From the NCBI RefSeq assembly GCF_020085105.1, contig NC_058051.1, forward strand, positions 23,935,455 to 23,999,454: 64,000 nucleotides of DNA. Direction: 5' to 3'. The notes beneath the pieces were generated by a model, which saw only the letters and a list, made by a program, of their open reading frames with translations, ran no database searches and had not been told where the DNA came from. The DNA is from Siniperca chuatsi. Lineage: Eukaryota > Chordata > Actinopteri > Centrarchiformes > Sinipercidae. Below are positions 1 through 13,353 of the stretch, piece by piece (position 1 is the stretch's first letter; every line of letters starts with the position of its first letter). A program made the translations under genes and the position numbers.

Positions 1-33
1 GCCAAGTGTGCAGATATCTGTAGATTATCTCAC

Positions 34-795
34 CCTGTAGAGCCAAAGTTCCATCCTCCAACAGACAGAAGAGTCTTCAGGTTGCCATTCCTGCCAAGGA
101 ATCAGACATTTTACACTGCAGTGACAACTAAAAACACTCTTACTTTCCTGTGCCTTATTAGTGAAACTTTATTGTTCTTTATACAGTAGGGGTTTTTTCT
201 TTTTATACAAGAGGAAACACAACTTTCAGTGACTCACTTGTTCTTCAGGGCGTTGAACTGACTGTAAAGCTCCACATCATTCCACTCATAGGTGGCCAGT
301 TGGTTGTTCTTTATGGTGGCGAAGGCATACAGCAGATGGGTACACAGGCATGGGTCGATGTCATTGGGCATATAAATGGTTGGAGGTGGTCTGTACTGTG
401 CCCAGTTTGTGAAGTAGCATGACAGTATAAAGGATGAGCCTTTGATTCAAAAGAAATCTATTATTTAATGACCAACTACATGATGCAATGCAATTTCTGA
501 CCATAAAAAGAAAAACACACATGCACACTGTGTCCCATATGTATAGATTACTTACCAAGCTGCGCATGCAGCAGCAGGGCCAGGGCTGTAAAATGAAAGT
601 CACATGGTTATCTTTGAGCAAAAAGACATTTACTGGAATAAGTGCTCAAAACTGCCCCCTAAAAATGGATGCAATATACTGTATATCCAAATCCTGGAAA
701 TAGAAATTAGCAGGAGACCATCTGCTGCACATAGAAGAGATGTTTCTAAAATACAGCAGCACTGACTTACCCATCACAAACAGTACTTTGCCCAT
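34..795 (-). CDS. chia: Acidic mammalian chitinase-like protein, 5' exons (partial)
   Basis: Four exons on the minus strand: 771-795, 556-585, 238-439 and 34-90, all with GT-AG borders and matching phases (314 nt, 104 codons so far). Exon 1 plus 2 give a signal peptide beginning MGKVLFVMALALLLHAQLGS. Exon 3 carries the GH18 start (CYFTNWAQYRP, then IDPCLCTHLLYAFA and TYEWNDVELY). Exon 4 carries the conserved LLSVGGWNFGST strand. These are the known order and motifs of family 18 chitinases of the CHIA/CHIT1 type, secreted enzymes that hydrolyse chitin. The catalytic DxxDxDxE motif would lie in the next exons, beyond the left edge, so activity cannot be judged here. A TATA box lies 41-48 nt upstream of the ATG. 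No break is seen. A chitinase-like lectin lacking catalysis is the alternative. Confidence 0.9.
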
Positions 796-835
796 GACTA
801 CCTTGTACAAGGAGGTCATCTATCAGGTGCACTCA

Positions 836-843
836 CTTTTATA
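836..843 (-). promoter_or_regulatory. TATA box of chitinase gene
   Basis: The minus strand reads TATAAAAG 41-48 nt upstream of the chitinase ATG at 795. That spacing leaves room for a very short 5' UTR. A strong TATA box fits a tissue-restricted secreted digestive or immune enzyme. This is seen in sequence; its use as a promoter is inferred. Confidence 0.6.
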
Positions 844-2363
844 CACACCCAGTTTGCTCAAACTTAACAAAAATGGGACATCTGCCAAAAAGGCAAAAGA
901 TTGTTTCAGAGAAGATTATCAAATGTGCTCACTTAAGAAGTAATAACTGATTACTTATCATGCTTCCAGACATATTCTCCACTGGCACATTTTCTCCTTG
1001 TGTGAAGGACTTATTTATCCAAACCAAGCATAATCGAAAGCAAATACAATGCAGAAAATATTCCTACAGCTTGTTTGAAAAGTTAGACAAAACACCAAAA
1101 GAACATTGAAGAATTTGTCACAAATGTTTGTTTGGGATGTAGATACATTATATTATACCAATTATGCCTAACCTGCCAAAATTGTAATAAATATTCTTAG
1201 CTCATATCAGAAAGAACAAAATTTTAATATTTAAATCCTATATATAGTGGCAGATCTATGCATGGAAACACAGCAAACAAGAGGAAAGACAGATGTTTGT
1301 TTGTGATTTGACTGAAGTGCATGAATCTATGATATCAAATATGCCTTTCGTGTCATGCAGTAAATTTACTGCCTGTGTTCAGTGGTGACATAAAACATTA
1401 AAAGTCAACTCACATAAACAACGCATAAAATTGCCTTTGAAAACCTACTTAGACTGAAGATATGGGATGATAAATATGTTTGACAACTCTAATCATGCTG
1501 AAATAAGAGGGTTGTGATATGTCATGAAGAGGGATTTGCATTGAAATCAAAAGCATTCACATGGTAAATGGAGAACTTATCTAATCATTTAGCTTCCATT
1601 ATAATGCAGCCTTCTTTATCTTTAACAGTTTGTGTAATATTTGAAGAAAGATATGGTGGTGTCAGTGGAAAACACCTTGGCTGAGCCAAAACCTAGAAGC
1701 AAAAGTAATGCCATTTGCGTTTCCAAAACAAACCTACAAATCTGCTTCATGGCATGTCTCAAAAATTAAAAAAAGATGTCAAACAAATGTCAAGGGAACT
1801 GAAAGTGGGATGTTTCATTTACCCGCTGATTTCTTAGTTAAAAGTCCAATTTAAGTTTTCACCAAGGTCATTTCATCATCTGAAGAAAGTGAATTTAGTA
1901 CTTGAGAATTCTTTCCCAGAGATACAAATCAAAGACTAATCTGTCACATATCATACATGTACTTACATTATATATCTGCTCAGTTAAAAAGAAAAGAATG
2001 CTAACACTGTGACCTCATTCAATAGTAGCCTGAATATTCACAAACTTAAAATGAGTTTCATAAAGAGTGGTAGAAGCTATTCTGTCTTTCTATGTTTCTA
2101 TGCCAGAATGAATAGATAAAACTATCCTATGCATACGTTTAACATGTTAAATAAGCCATAGTTATGAAGGAGGCTTTCAAAAACAGATTTGTGCATGTGG
2201 GTGCTTACCAGTACTTACACATCAGAAGTGCATGTGTCACCAACATAGTTCTGTTTTTTCCTACGTGGGTTGACCACAAAAGAACACATAGGGCGTGATT
2301 TAAATTTCCCTTTTAAAACTCAGAGAATCTATTCATCTATGCAATTACTATAAATTAGTAAAA

Positions 2364-2399
<36 letters not shown>

Positions 2400-3034
2400 T
2401 GCAAGTAGTAAAGTGTGATCCTTGTGGTATTTGTTATTTAAATGATTTCCCTAACTACAACTGCTACATCTACATGTATATATGACTAGTTTTTAGAAAT
2501 GTCCATTCAGTTTGTACTTAAACCATTTAAAATCTTTGTTGGTTGTTCTTATAGATACTACAACAGAGCAATTTGTTAGCTGTCATTGATAAAAAGTAAT
2601 CAATAATGATCAAAATGACATAAAAAAACATAACATGAACTGTGACATAATCAAACATATAAAGTCAACTCATGTCTGCAGGACTGAATTGCACCTCAGC
2701 TGTGAATGTGATATGCACATGAAATATTGAAGCCCATGAGAAGAAATCTGAATAACCCTGACTAAAATATTGATGATAATACATAATATGATAATACATG
2801 GCATCAGCTACATCATTATTAAGCCATTAAATGTACAGTGGCATGAAATGGCAAAGAATTAAATTAGATGAACGAAAGCCTGAGGAAATATTCAAATGCA
2901 ATGGATGTTAAGTAATGGGGCAAAAGATGATATTGTTTCTCCCATAGCAAATTATATCTCCAAACTAGATTTTAAAAACATTTTACAAAGTCTGATTTGC
3001 TACATACTGTTGTTGATAAGCTGGGAAGAAAACA
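844..3034. other. Intergenic, AT-rich
   Basis: About 2.2 kb between the chitinase (-) and the Ig receptor (+). It holds a TA dinucleotide tract (2368-2398) and otherwise AT-rich unique-looking DNA. The open frames here are short and show no family motif. I see no gene. Confidence 0.6.
2368..2398. repeat. (TA)n microsatellite
   Basis: About 15 uninterrupted TA units. Confidence 0.9.
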
Positions 3035-3200
<166 letters not shown>

Positions 3201-3519
3201 TTCTGTTCAGCAACAGGAAGCATGTTGCTGAACAACATGCATGATTGTGAAAAAAAATGCAAACACTGCAACAGTCTTAATAGCTTTTCTTCATGTAGTC
3301 TTAATTCACCGAGCTTTCTAAAATACACAAAAGAAAAGGATAGATCGCAAGGTGACTGGTACTGTACTAAACATATTATGTGGGATCTCCCATACAAACA
3401 CAAGCCTACGTAAATCAATCAAATTAAATCAAATGTCAAATAAACATTGCAACGCCCCGACTTCCCATGAACCAGCTGATTGCACAACCTTAGTGAGAGA
3501 AATAAGAGGAAGCCTCTAA

Positions 3520-5067
3520 ATGTTGCACACTTTACTTCTGCTTCACATTGTTCTCTCCATTCCCATCATGGGAACCTCAGGCATCTTCTTCAATGGTAAT
3601 AACAGCTGTTTAAAATACTGTAGCTGTCTAATGGCAGAGAAACTTGGAAATTAAATTATATCATGTGAAATGTTTTTGCTTTTTTTTTTTGCAGCTCCAG
3701 TTCTCTGTCTCTTCTGGCTAACAAAGCATGCAGTGGACTTAGTTCAGCTGTCAGCTCCAGAGGTGGTAACAGCAACATATGGAGGTTCTGTGACAGTGTC
3801 TTGTCAGTACGACCATCAGTTCAGAGAATACACGAAGTACTGGTGCAAAGGACCGAAATATGAGCTGTGTACCATAGTGGTGAAAACACCTAGGAACCGA
3901 TATAGAGGCAGAAGCTCCATTGCAGATGATAAGGAGGCAGGAGTCTTCACTGTAACTATGACTTCTCTCAGAGAAAGTGATGAGGATACGTACTGGTGTG
4001 TCATTGCAAGAATTGGATGGAACGTATACACTGGTGTCAGGCTCTGTGTCTCCCACACAGGTACACTTCAGCTGGGTTAGCGCAGACATTTCATCAAATG
4101 TAATACTGCAACTTCTTAATATTCTTGCTTTGATAGCATTGATTTATTACTGAACCAGAAAGAGAAAAGCTCATAGAACTGACTCTAATTTGTGGGCTAA
4201 ACTTGACTAAAATTATGTAATTTTGTTGTTGTTGCTATGTTGTTAGTGTCCCTCCTCACTGAATTGTCTTGTGTTATTTTAATGTTGTGTGGTGAAGCCA
4301 AAGAAATTTTCTACAATATGGGCAAAAAGTTCCTAACTAGTTCCTAATTTGAAACAGTATTTAAACCATTATATTCCAATAAAACCCAAGATTCTTATTG
4401 CAGTAAGTTTGCTGTCCCTCAATGGGACTGTTTTATGTTATTATTGTTAGGGAATTCTATGTGTCTGCAATAAAGATAAGTGCGCAGATGTTTTGACCTT
4501 TTTTCATGTTACTATTGTTGGGGGAAAGTCTGGGACCTTATTTACGTAATTCACTAAAAACGTTGAATCATTTTATAACATCATTAAAATGCACAAATAG
4601 TTTAATTTCATGTTCTCCTGTAAGGTGATATGGCAGGGCAACATACGATATTTAATCAAGGAATATTGGCCCCATATGGTGGCAAATATTAGTAGCATAT
4701 AAACGGAATTTCTAGGAGACAGGGTTGATAAGTTAGTATATGTCATTTATTGATTTTTAATGCAAAGTGTTATTTTCCACAGTGATAACAACCACAACCA
4801 CACCAGCCAAAGATGAAATAAGGTGAGGATATACTGTTATTTTGTGTGACATATTAATAAAACATTAACAACTGTTAATATAATTGAATAAATGAGCATA
4901 TGAACAATTCTGTACAACAAAAATAAATAATTCTTATCCCAGCTATTTTTTGTTTGTTTGTTTTAACTAGTTGGTGGGGGACTATATGTTGGATCCTCTT
5001 TATTTTAATGTTGTTTAGTGTTTTTAGTGTTGTTTGGTATCAACGCATATCATTATGTGGAGGATAA
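3520..5067 (+). CDS. CD300/CMRF35 or pIgR-like single Ig V-domain membrane receptor
   Basis: Exons 3520-3595, 3695-4060, 4783-4822 and 4971-5067 have GT-AG borders and phases 1, 1 and 2, giving 192 residues plus stop. Exon 1 encodes a hydrophobic leader (MLHTLLLLHIVLSIPIMGTS). Exon 2 is a V-set domain with the canonical cysteines (TVSCQYD near the start, DEDTYWC near the end). An extra cysteine pair (KYWCKG and ELCTIV) marks the CD300/pIgR group. Exon 3 is a short threonine-rich stalk. Exon 4 is a transmembrane segment (WILFILMLFSVFSVVW) followed by about 9 tail residues and TAA. There is no ITIM/ITAM tyrosine motif and no charged residue in the membrane span, so a signalling route is not evident. 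An in-frame alternative acceptor at 3733/3734 would remove 13 residues after the leader. Expanded families of such receptors are known in fish; the exact orthologue is not assignable. Confidence 0.8.
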
Positions 5068-5233
5068 AGACTGCGAGGAAAATATGGCCGCAACAATTTC
5101 AACATCAAAACTCAAACATTTATGAGTGAGTTTGGCAAGACCATAATTTTGAATCATTGGTGAATTATAAACCTGTTCATACTGGGGCTACAAAATCACT
5201 CTTTCACTGGACACAGTGTGAATTAAACTGAAA

Positions 5234-5239
5234 AATAAA
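5234..5239 (+). terminator. Candidate polyadenylation signal (AATAAA) of Ig receptor
   Basis: Canonical AATAAA about 170 nt after the stop codon. Function is inferred from position only. Confidence 0.45.
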
Positions 5240-5787
5240 CCAAGTGAAAAAGAGGCTTTCAGACTCCTTTTTCTTAGTATTTAAATGATTAAAAACCTCA
5301 TTAATTTCAGTGCCAAGGCCTAAGATAACTTTGGGCCCAACGTTTGAATACCCAATCAGCGTAAAATTAGCACCTCTGGTGAACTGAGGCTCTTAGCTTT
5401 CATTTAATTTATTTGCAGATCTTATATGGACAGTCATAAAGGTCGGTATTCTTTTTGCATTTAACCACCTGTTTCTAGGGGCCAGTGTTGAATGCCATGC
5501 AGAATAAAAATCCCTTCATACATAAATGAAGGCCCAACTCTTGTGAAGTCCTGCTTTTGAAAGACAAAACATGGACAAATAATAAGATTGAATGGTGGTG
5601 ATGTGCTGCTCTATATTTTGTTAATTTAAGGAAGGATCGCAGAGATATAGTTTCTTAACAATATACACACACACTCACTTCCAAGTCTTATGGGATACCT
5701 ACAGCTGAGATGGAGTTTCAATTAATGACTTCTAGTTACAATCAAAGCTTATAAGCAAATACATTTTCTGGGGAATTTGAATATCAT

Positions 5788-5792
<5 letters not shown>
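5240..5792. other. Intergenic, no gene seen
   Basis: AT-rich DNA between the receptor's probable 3' end and the TA tract. No coding signal or recognisable repeat was noticed. Confidence 0.5.

Positions 5793-5839
<47 letters not shown>
5793..5839. repeat. (TA)n microsatellite, transposon target
   Basis: A TA tract directly abutting the left end of the Tc1-like element; the last TA (5838-5839) is the left target-site copy. Confidence 0.9.
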
Positions 5840-5842
<3 letters not shown>

Positions 5843-6103
5843 TACAGACCAAAAGTTTGGACACACCTTCTCATTCAATGAGTTTTCTTTATTTTCATGA
5901 CTATGAAAATTGTAGATTCACACTGAAGGCATCAAAACTATGAATTAACACGTGGAATTATATACATAACAAAAAAGTGTGAAACAACTGAAAATATGTC
6001 ATATTCTAGGTTCTTCAAAGTAGCCACCTTTTGCTTTGATTACTGCTTTGCACACTCTTGGCATTCTCTTGATGAGCTTCAAGAGGAAGTCACCTGAAAT
6101 GGT
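5840..6103. repeat. Left terminal inverted repeat of Tc1-like element
   Basis: Inverted partner of 7197-7461. It lacks 2 bp relative to the right copy (in the AACACGTGG stretch) and differs by a few substitutions. Confidence 0.9.
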
Positions 6104-7049
6104 CTTCCAACAGTCTTGAAGGAGTTCCCAGAGATGCTTAGCACTTGTTGGCCCTTTTGCCTTCACTCTGCGGACCAGCTCACCCCAAACCACCTCGATT
6201 GGGTTCAAGTCCGGTGACTGTGGAGGCCAGGTCATCTGGCGCAGCACCCCATCACTCTCCTTCTTGGTCAAATAGCCCTTACACAGCCTGGAGGTGTGTT
6301 TGGGGTCATTGTCCTGTTGAAAAATAAATGATGGTCCAACTAAACGCAAACCGGATGGAATAGCATGCCGCTGCAAGATGCTGTGGTAGCCATGCTGGTT
6401 CAGTATGCCTTCAATTTTGAATAAATCCCCAACAGTGTCACCAGCAAAGCACCCCCACACCATCACACCTCCTCCTCCATGCTTCACGGTGGGAACCAGG
6501 CATGTAGAGTCCATCCGTTCCTTTTCTGCGTCGCACAAAGACACGGTGGTTGGAACCAAAGATCTCAAATTTGGACTCATCAGACCAAAGCACAGATTTC
6601 CATTGGTCTAATGTCTATTCCTTGTGTTCTTTAGCCCAAACAAGTCTCTTCTGGTTGTTGCCTGTCCTTAGCAGTGGTTTCCTAGCAGATATTCTACCAT
6701 GAAGGCCTGATTCACACAATCTCCTCTTAACAGTTGTTCTAGAGATGTGTCTGCTGCTAGAACTCTGTGTGGCATTGCCCTGGTCTCTAATCTGAGCTGC
6801 TGTTAACCTGCGATTTCTGAGGCTGGTGACTCGGATGAACTTATCCTCCGCAGCAGAGGTGACTCTTGGTCTTCCTTTCCTGGGGCGGTCCGCATGTGAA
6901 TCAGTTTCTTTGTAGCGCTTGATGGTTTTTGTGACTGCACTTGGGGACACTTTCAAAGTTTTCCCAATTTTTCGGACTGACTGACCTTCATTTCTTAAAG
7001 TAATGATGGCCACTCATTTTTCTTTACTTAGCTGCTTTTTTCTTGCCAT
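5999..7049 (-). pseudogene. Tc1-like transposase, broken
   Basis: About 350 codons on the minus strand starting MARKKQLSKEK. The N-terminal part holds the paired helix-turn-helix DNA-binding region (SVRKIGKTLKVSPSAVTKTI; GRPRVTS hook). The C-terminal part holds the DDE core: WSDESKF, then FQQDNDPKHTSR, then SPDLNPIEVVWGEL, consistent with DD34E. Three lesions are visible: TGA at codon 12 (7014-7016), TAG in the KEHKE/TLDQW region (6615-6617) and a frameshift near 6520 after RRRKG. The stop at 5999 lies inside the left inverted repeat. The enzyme would cut and paste its own element at TA sites; this copy should be inactive. Confidence 0.92.
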
Positions 7050-7196
7050 AATACAAATTCTAACAGTCTATTCAGTAGTACTATCAGCTGTGTATCCACC
7101 TGACTTCTGCACAACACAACTGATGGTCCCAATCCCATTTATAAGGCAAGAAATCACACTTATTAAACCTGACAGGGCACACCTGTGAAGTGAAAA

Positions 7197-7461
7197 CCAT
7201 TTCAGGTGACTACCTCTTGAAGCTCATCAAGAAAATGCCAAGAGTGTGCAAAGCAGTAATCAAAGCAAAAGGTGGCTACTTTGAAGAACCTAGAATATGA
7301 CATATTTTCAGTTGTTTCACACTTTTTTGTTATGTATATAATTCCACATGTGTTAATTCATAGTTTTGATGCCTTCAGTGTGAATCTACAATTTTCATAG
7401 TCATGAAAATAAAGAAAACTCATTGAATGAGAAGGTGTGTCCAAACTTTTGGTCTGTACTG
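7197..7461. repeat. Right terminal inverted repeat of Tc1-like element
   Basis: Inverted partner of 5840-6103. It reads through the duplicated transposase C-terminus (KAKGGYFEEPRI) on the plus strand. Confidence 0.9.
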
Positions 7462-7463
7462 TA

Positions 7464-7948
7464 TATGCAATGTATTTGTGATCCTTGTCAAGCAAATTTC
7501 ATTACCCTGCTGAATATAGCTGCAAGAAGTTGGACAATTGTGTGTGCTGGTCTTTTAGAGCTTTTAGAGAACAGCATATATTAACAGTTTATTAGACACA
7601 CCTGTACAATTTAATGCAATAACCCTGCATTAAATCTTATTTTTGTGAAGCATGTAATGTTCAGTTTATGTATGTCAGAGAGGTACTGAAGTAGTTAGTC
7701 TGTGGCAGCGTTGTATTGAATTGCATTATAGGTTGTTTTTTATATTCTGTCACCCTCTTGTATGTATATGGGAGTGGACAAAACATTAGAGACACATTTG
7801 AGGTATTTTTCACAGCAGATATTTTGACTTGTCACAGTAGAAAAAACACAGGTGGACCTTAAAATAGGACCCTAAAACTTCAGCCATCATTCATTTTATT
7901 ACTTACACCTGTGCATGTTCTACTGTGACATGTCTTCCATGAAAAAGT
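7464..7948. other. Intergenic, no gene seen
   Basis: AT-rich sequence between the Tc1-like element and the palindromic repeat. No coding or repeat signature was recognised. Confidence 0.5.
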
Positions 7949-8391
7949 CTATATCTATGGAGCCTATAGGGCACTATATTAAAATGATAATGTAAACTTG
8001 AAAATGAGAATGTAATTCCACAATAGCATTACATTTTTCATTTTCAAATACTTATATGGGCATACCCTGCTGTATTCAAATGTTAATTAAATTTTGAAAA
8101 TGAAAATGCAATATCAACATTTTCCATTTATGCAAGCAGTATTCAAAGGACCAGTGTGCAAGATTTAGGGGGATCTATTGGCAGAATAAGGCATAAATAG
8201 AAGCTAATATTAATAACTTAATCATTTTCATTTTAATATGGTCATAGAACTAAATTGGATTATTGTATTTTCATTTTTACTCAAATTACACATACATATG
8301 TGAAAAATGATAATGCTATTGTGGAATTACATTTTCATTTTCAAGTTTACATTATCATTTTAATATAGTCCCCTATAGGCTTCCATATAGC
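7949..8391. mobile_element. Palindromic MITE-like element
   Basis: Inverted arms of about 95 bp (7949-8043 and 8296-8391) share GCCTATAGGG, ACTATATTAAAATG and the stretch AATTCCACAATAGCATTA. The roughly 250-bp centre contains repeated AAAATGAAAATG-type motifs and no coding capacity. An internal piece (about 8148-8195, including GATTTAGGGGGATCTATTGG) resembles, from memory, a sequence frequent in percomorph genomes. Transposon class is not assigned; no clear target duplication was established. Confidence 0.75.
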
Positions 8392-8929
8392 AAAGTAGCT
8401 ATGGCATCAAAACATGTAACAACAACAACAACAAAAGAGCGTTTTAGTAATGTAGTATTAATTTCAGAGCTATTGTATTGTATTCTATATGTTTTAACAT
8501 GTTTGATACCCAAATTACTTTTGACAATTACTCTCATCTATCTCTGTCAAATCTAAATCTATCAATCCTCTTGAAAAGATACAGAATGACCTTCTACCTG
8601 TAGATGTACTGTGGAAGAGGTATAGAGCTCAGATGCAGGTGAGGATGCAAGGTGTGAGGGATTTAGCAGGTGATGTCACCACTTCTGCTGCAGGAACCTC
8701 TCGCATGAAGTCGCGTCAAGACAGCCACCATTACTAGAGAAAGCTAGCTTTCAAAGTAAAAGCACAAGTGTGAAACAAGTTAAGACTCGTATGAGTAAAT
8801 TATATAAAAACTACATACACGGGGAAAAATACCTCATAATAACAACGGTAGATTCAATCTTGACATCTTTATATCTACTTTGGTAAATATCTCGTATCGC
8901 ATGTAGCGTCAGATTTAGCAACGCACGCT

Positions 8930-9320
8930 AAATATTTTACTTTGGAGGTGATATCTGGTACTATTCTGTCTAGCATGACAGTCGTAGCGGAAGTCGGGAC
9001 TTTGACGCGCAGCTTCTTACTGACTGTATAGCGAGTTGCTGCTCGCTGGTGCCAACGCCCGGCGAAACAGACAGCTAACGTTAAATAGCGGTGATACGGA
9101 GAGATATTGGTACGATATCTCTGTGTGCAGTTAGATTACAAATACAAGTTCGGATATTGGTTTCATGCTTCGTCTTGTTAGCTGAAACTTAGGTACAGCA
9201 ACCAAGTCAGCTTAGTTTACAAGCTAACGTTAGCCGGCCGGTTGTTAAGCTAGCTTACTAGCTAGCATTGTCTAGTGATTGTTAGAACTGCGTTATCTTA
9301 GCTTGCTAACCGATACACAA
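8930..9320 (+). promoter_or_regulatory. CpG-rich cdc42 promoter / 5' non-coding exon region
   Basis: CpG-containing sequence rises sharply here against an AT-rich background about 0.4-0.7 kb upstream of the cdc42 coding exon. It includes an ETS-like GCGGAAGT, and AGCTAACGTTA palindromes occur at 9073 and 9222. Coding starts in an exon whose acceptor is near 9588, so at least one 5' non-coding exon is expected here. Its exact start and donor could not be fixed. Confidence 0.5.
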
Positions 9321-9540
9321 ACACATTTTTTATTACTGTTACGCGTTTGTTTAAGTAAGTGTCACGTTGTGTGTTTGATCCATCACCTTATTTACAAATA
9401 CTAAAGTTAGCCAGGTAATTAAGTGAGTAATGTTAAGGTTGCCATTAGCTAACGTTAGCCCGTTAACCTGTTTTGGTGATGGGGTGTGACATTTAACGCT
9501 AGATAACACGTAGATAAAATTATTATAGGGCAAATGTTAA

Positions 9541-11954
<2,414 letters not shown>

Positions 11955-12810
11955 GTTTCGTCGCAGCCTTCTCCACACCAGTTTCCAAATCTAGGTTAAC
12001 AGTACTGAAGAGGTTTGCTGCACAAGCACATTCCAACATGAGTTCAGGTATCATGAAATATTTGCCTTTTGACTGACTTAACCTAAATACATATTCAATG
12101 TGTTAAACATGATTTTAAGATTGAGTAACATTTGAACCTGTTTGTGATGATTTGATGGCATTGAAATGGCCTTACATGAACACTGAATACTTGAACTATA
12201 TCAACAAACTGTAGGTAAAATTATTAAATAACATTTCAGTTTGACCACATTATGTTTAGAGTTAATTTTGCCTAAGTGATATTCCAGAACTGACTATGAA
12301 ATAGTGTTTCAATAGAACTGTTTTATCGACTGCCCTGTAAAACACAAACAAGCTGATAATGATGGGTTAATGAGATGCTCAGCATGTCCTACATCTGTTT
12401 TTTACTTTTCAGGTAATTCCCTTAAAGTTTATTTATACTGTATGTTCAACTTTGGCACACAATACTGCATTTGGTTGACATTGCATTGTTCGTTCATCAC
12501 AGGTGGGGTATCTAGCAATATAAATCCTGCTAAAGTAAACTCATATTTTGTTTTCCAAACAAAGCATGATACATTTCTCAAAGGGTTAATAAGTCACCGT
12601 ATTTTACTTTTTTTCCCTACATAATTTCATGTTCAATGTCAACATAGCCTCCGAGCAGATCTAAGAAATATTTGACGTAATATGCCATATCTAGGATATG
12701 CTCCATCGTAGTTGTAGTTTGCCAAAACAAAACCTGATAAATTGGCACTTGTCAGAGTAGAGAGCCACAGAACCTGAAAGTGGGAAATAAGTATATGGTG
12801 TTTTACAGTG
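11955..12810 (+). other. cdc42 3' UTR of the CVLL isoform
   Basis: Non-coding, AT-rich sequence after the TAA. No canonical AATAAA was noticed before the F-box repeat unit starts near 12810; ATTAAA occurs near 12221. The 3' end is not fixed. Confidence 0.5.
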
Positions 12811-13347
12811 TTAACACTCCATTTGAAGTCATGTTTCACAAATAGCCACTGTCAATTTAAGTAACTACATGCAAGGATTTGGAGCACAACAATTTCCCTG
12901 TTTTGTACTTTTTGTGAGAAGTGAGTTAACAAGAAGGTGGTGTATGTCCTGAATGCTTATCAGATGTTACAATAGCCGAACTTTGTAAGAGTATTTCAGC
13001 CTATAACCCCAGGCCAATGAACAATTTTGTAAGCTGAATATACTTGCTGCTACACTGCAGCATCATTAAGTCAGACTGACAAATTGTGACAGTTCTTATA
13101 AGATGCTATACATTGTTTGAGACCCTGTGAAGATTTTTGACCTAGCACTATTTGCATTTGTCTTTTACTATATCCATGCCTGGATGGTGGGTTTGAATTT
13201 GATTTGTAAACATAGTGAGAATAACATAACTTATTGACTGAATACAATGTGTGCATTACCGATACCGGGATTTAGAAAAGCTGAGATGACACAAATCAAA
13301 TTAACCAGGAAAAAGTAAAGAGAACGAGTTTCTTGGACTCGTTGATT

Positions 13348-13353
13348 TTTATT
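13348..13353 (-). terminator. Candidate polyadenylation signal of F-box copy A
   Basis: Minus-strand AATAAA. The equivalent position in copy B is 18501-18506, which supports a conserved 3' end. It would give a 3' UTR of about 1.2 kb. Confidence 0.45.

Larger units (their letters stand above)
5840..7461 (-). mobile_element. Tc1/mariner-family DNA transposon with long terminal inverted repeats
   Basis: A 1622-bp element bounded by TA target duplications (5838-5839 and 7462-7463). Terminal inverted repeats begin CAGTACAGACC. They extend about 265 bp each (5840-6103 and about 7197-7461), with only a 2-bp indel and a few substitutions between them. The left repeat includes the last roughly 35 transposase codons, so the right repeat carries an inverted copy of that coding end. 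One degraded transposase lies on the minus strand. This TIR sequence type is, from memory, widespread in fish. The near-identical ends suggest fairly recent transposition, presumably using an enzyme made elsewhere. Confidence 0.95.
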
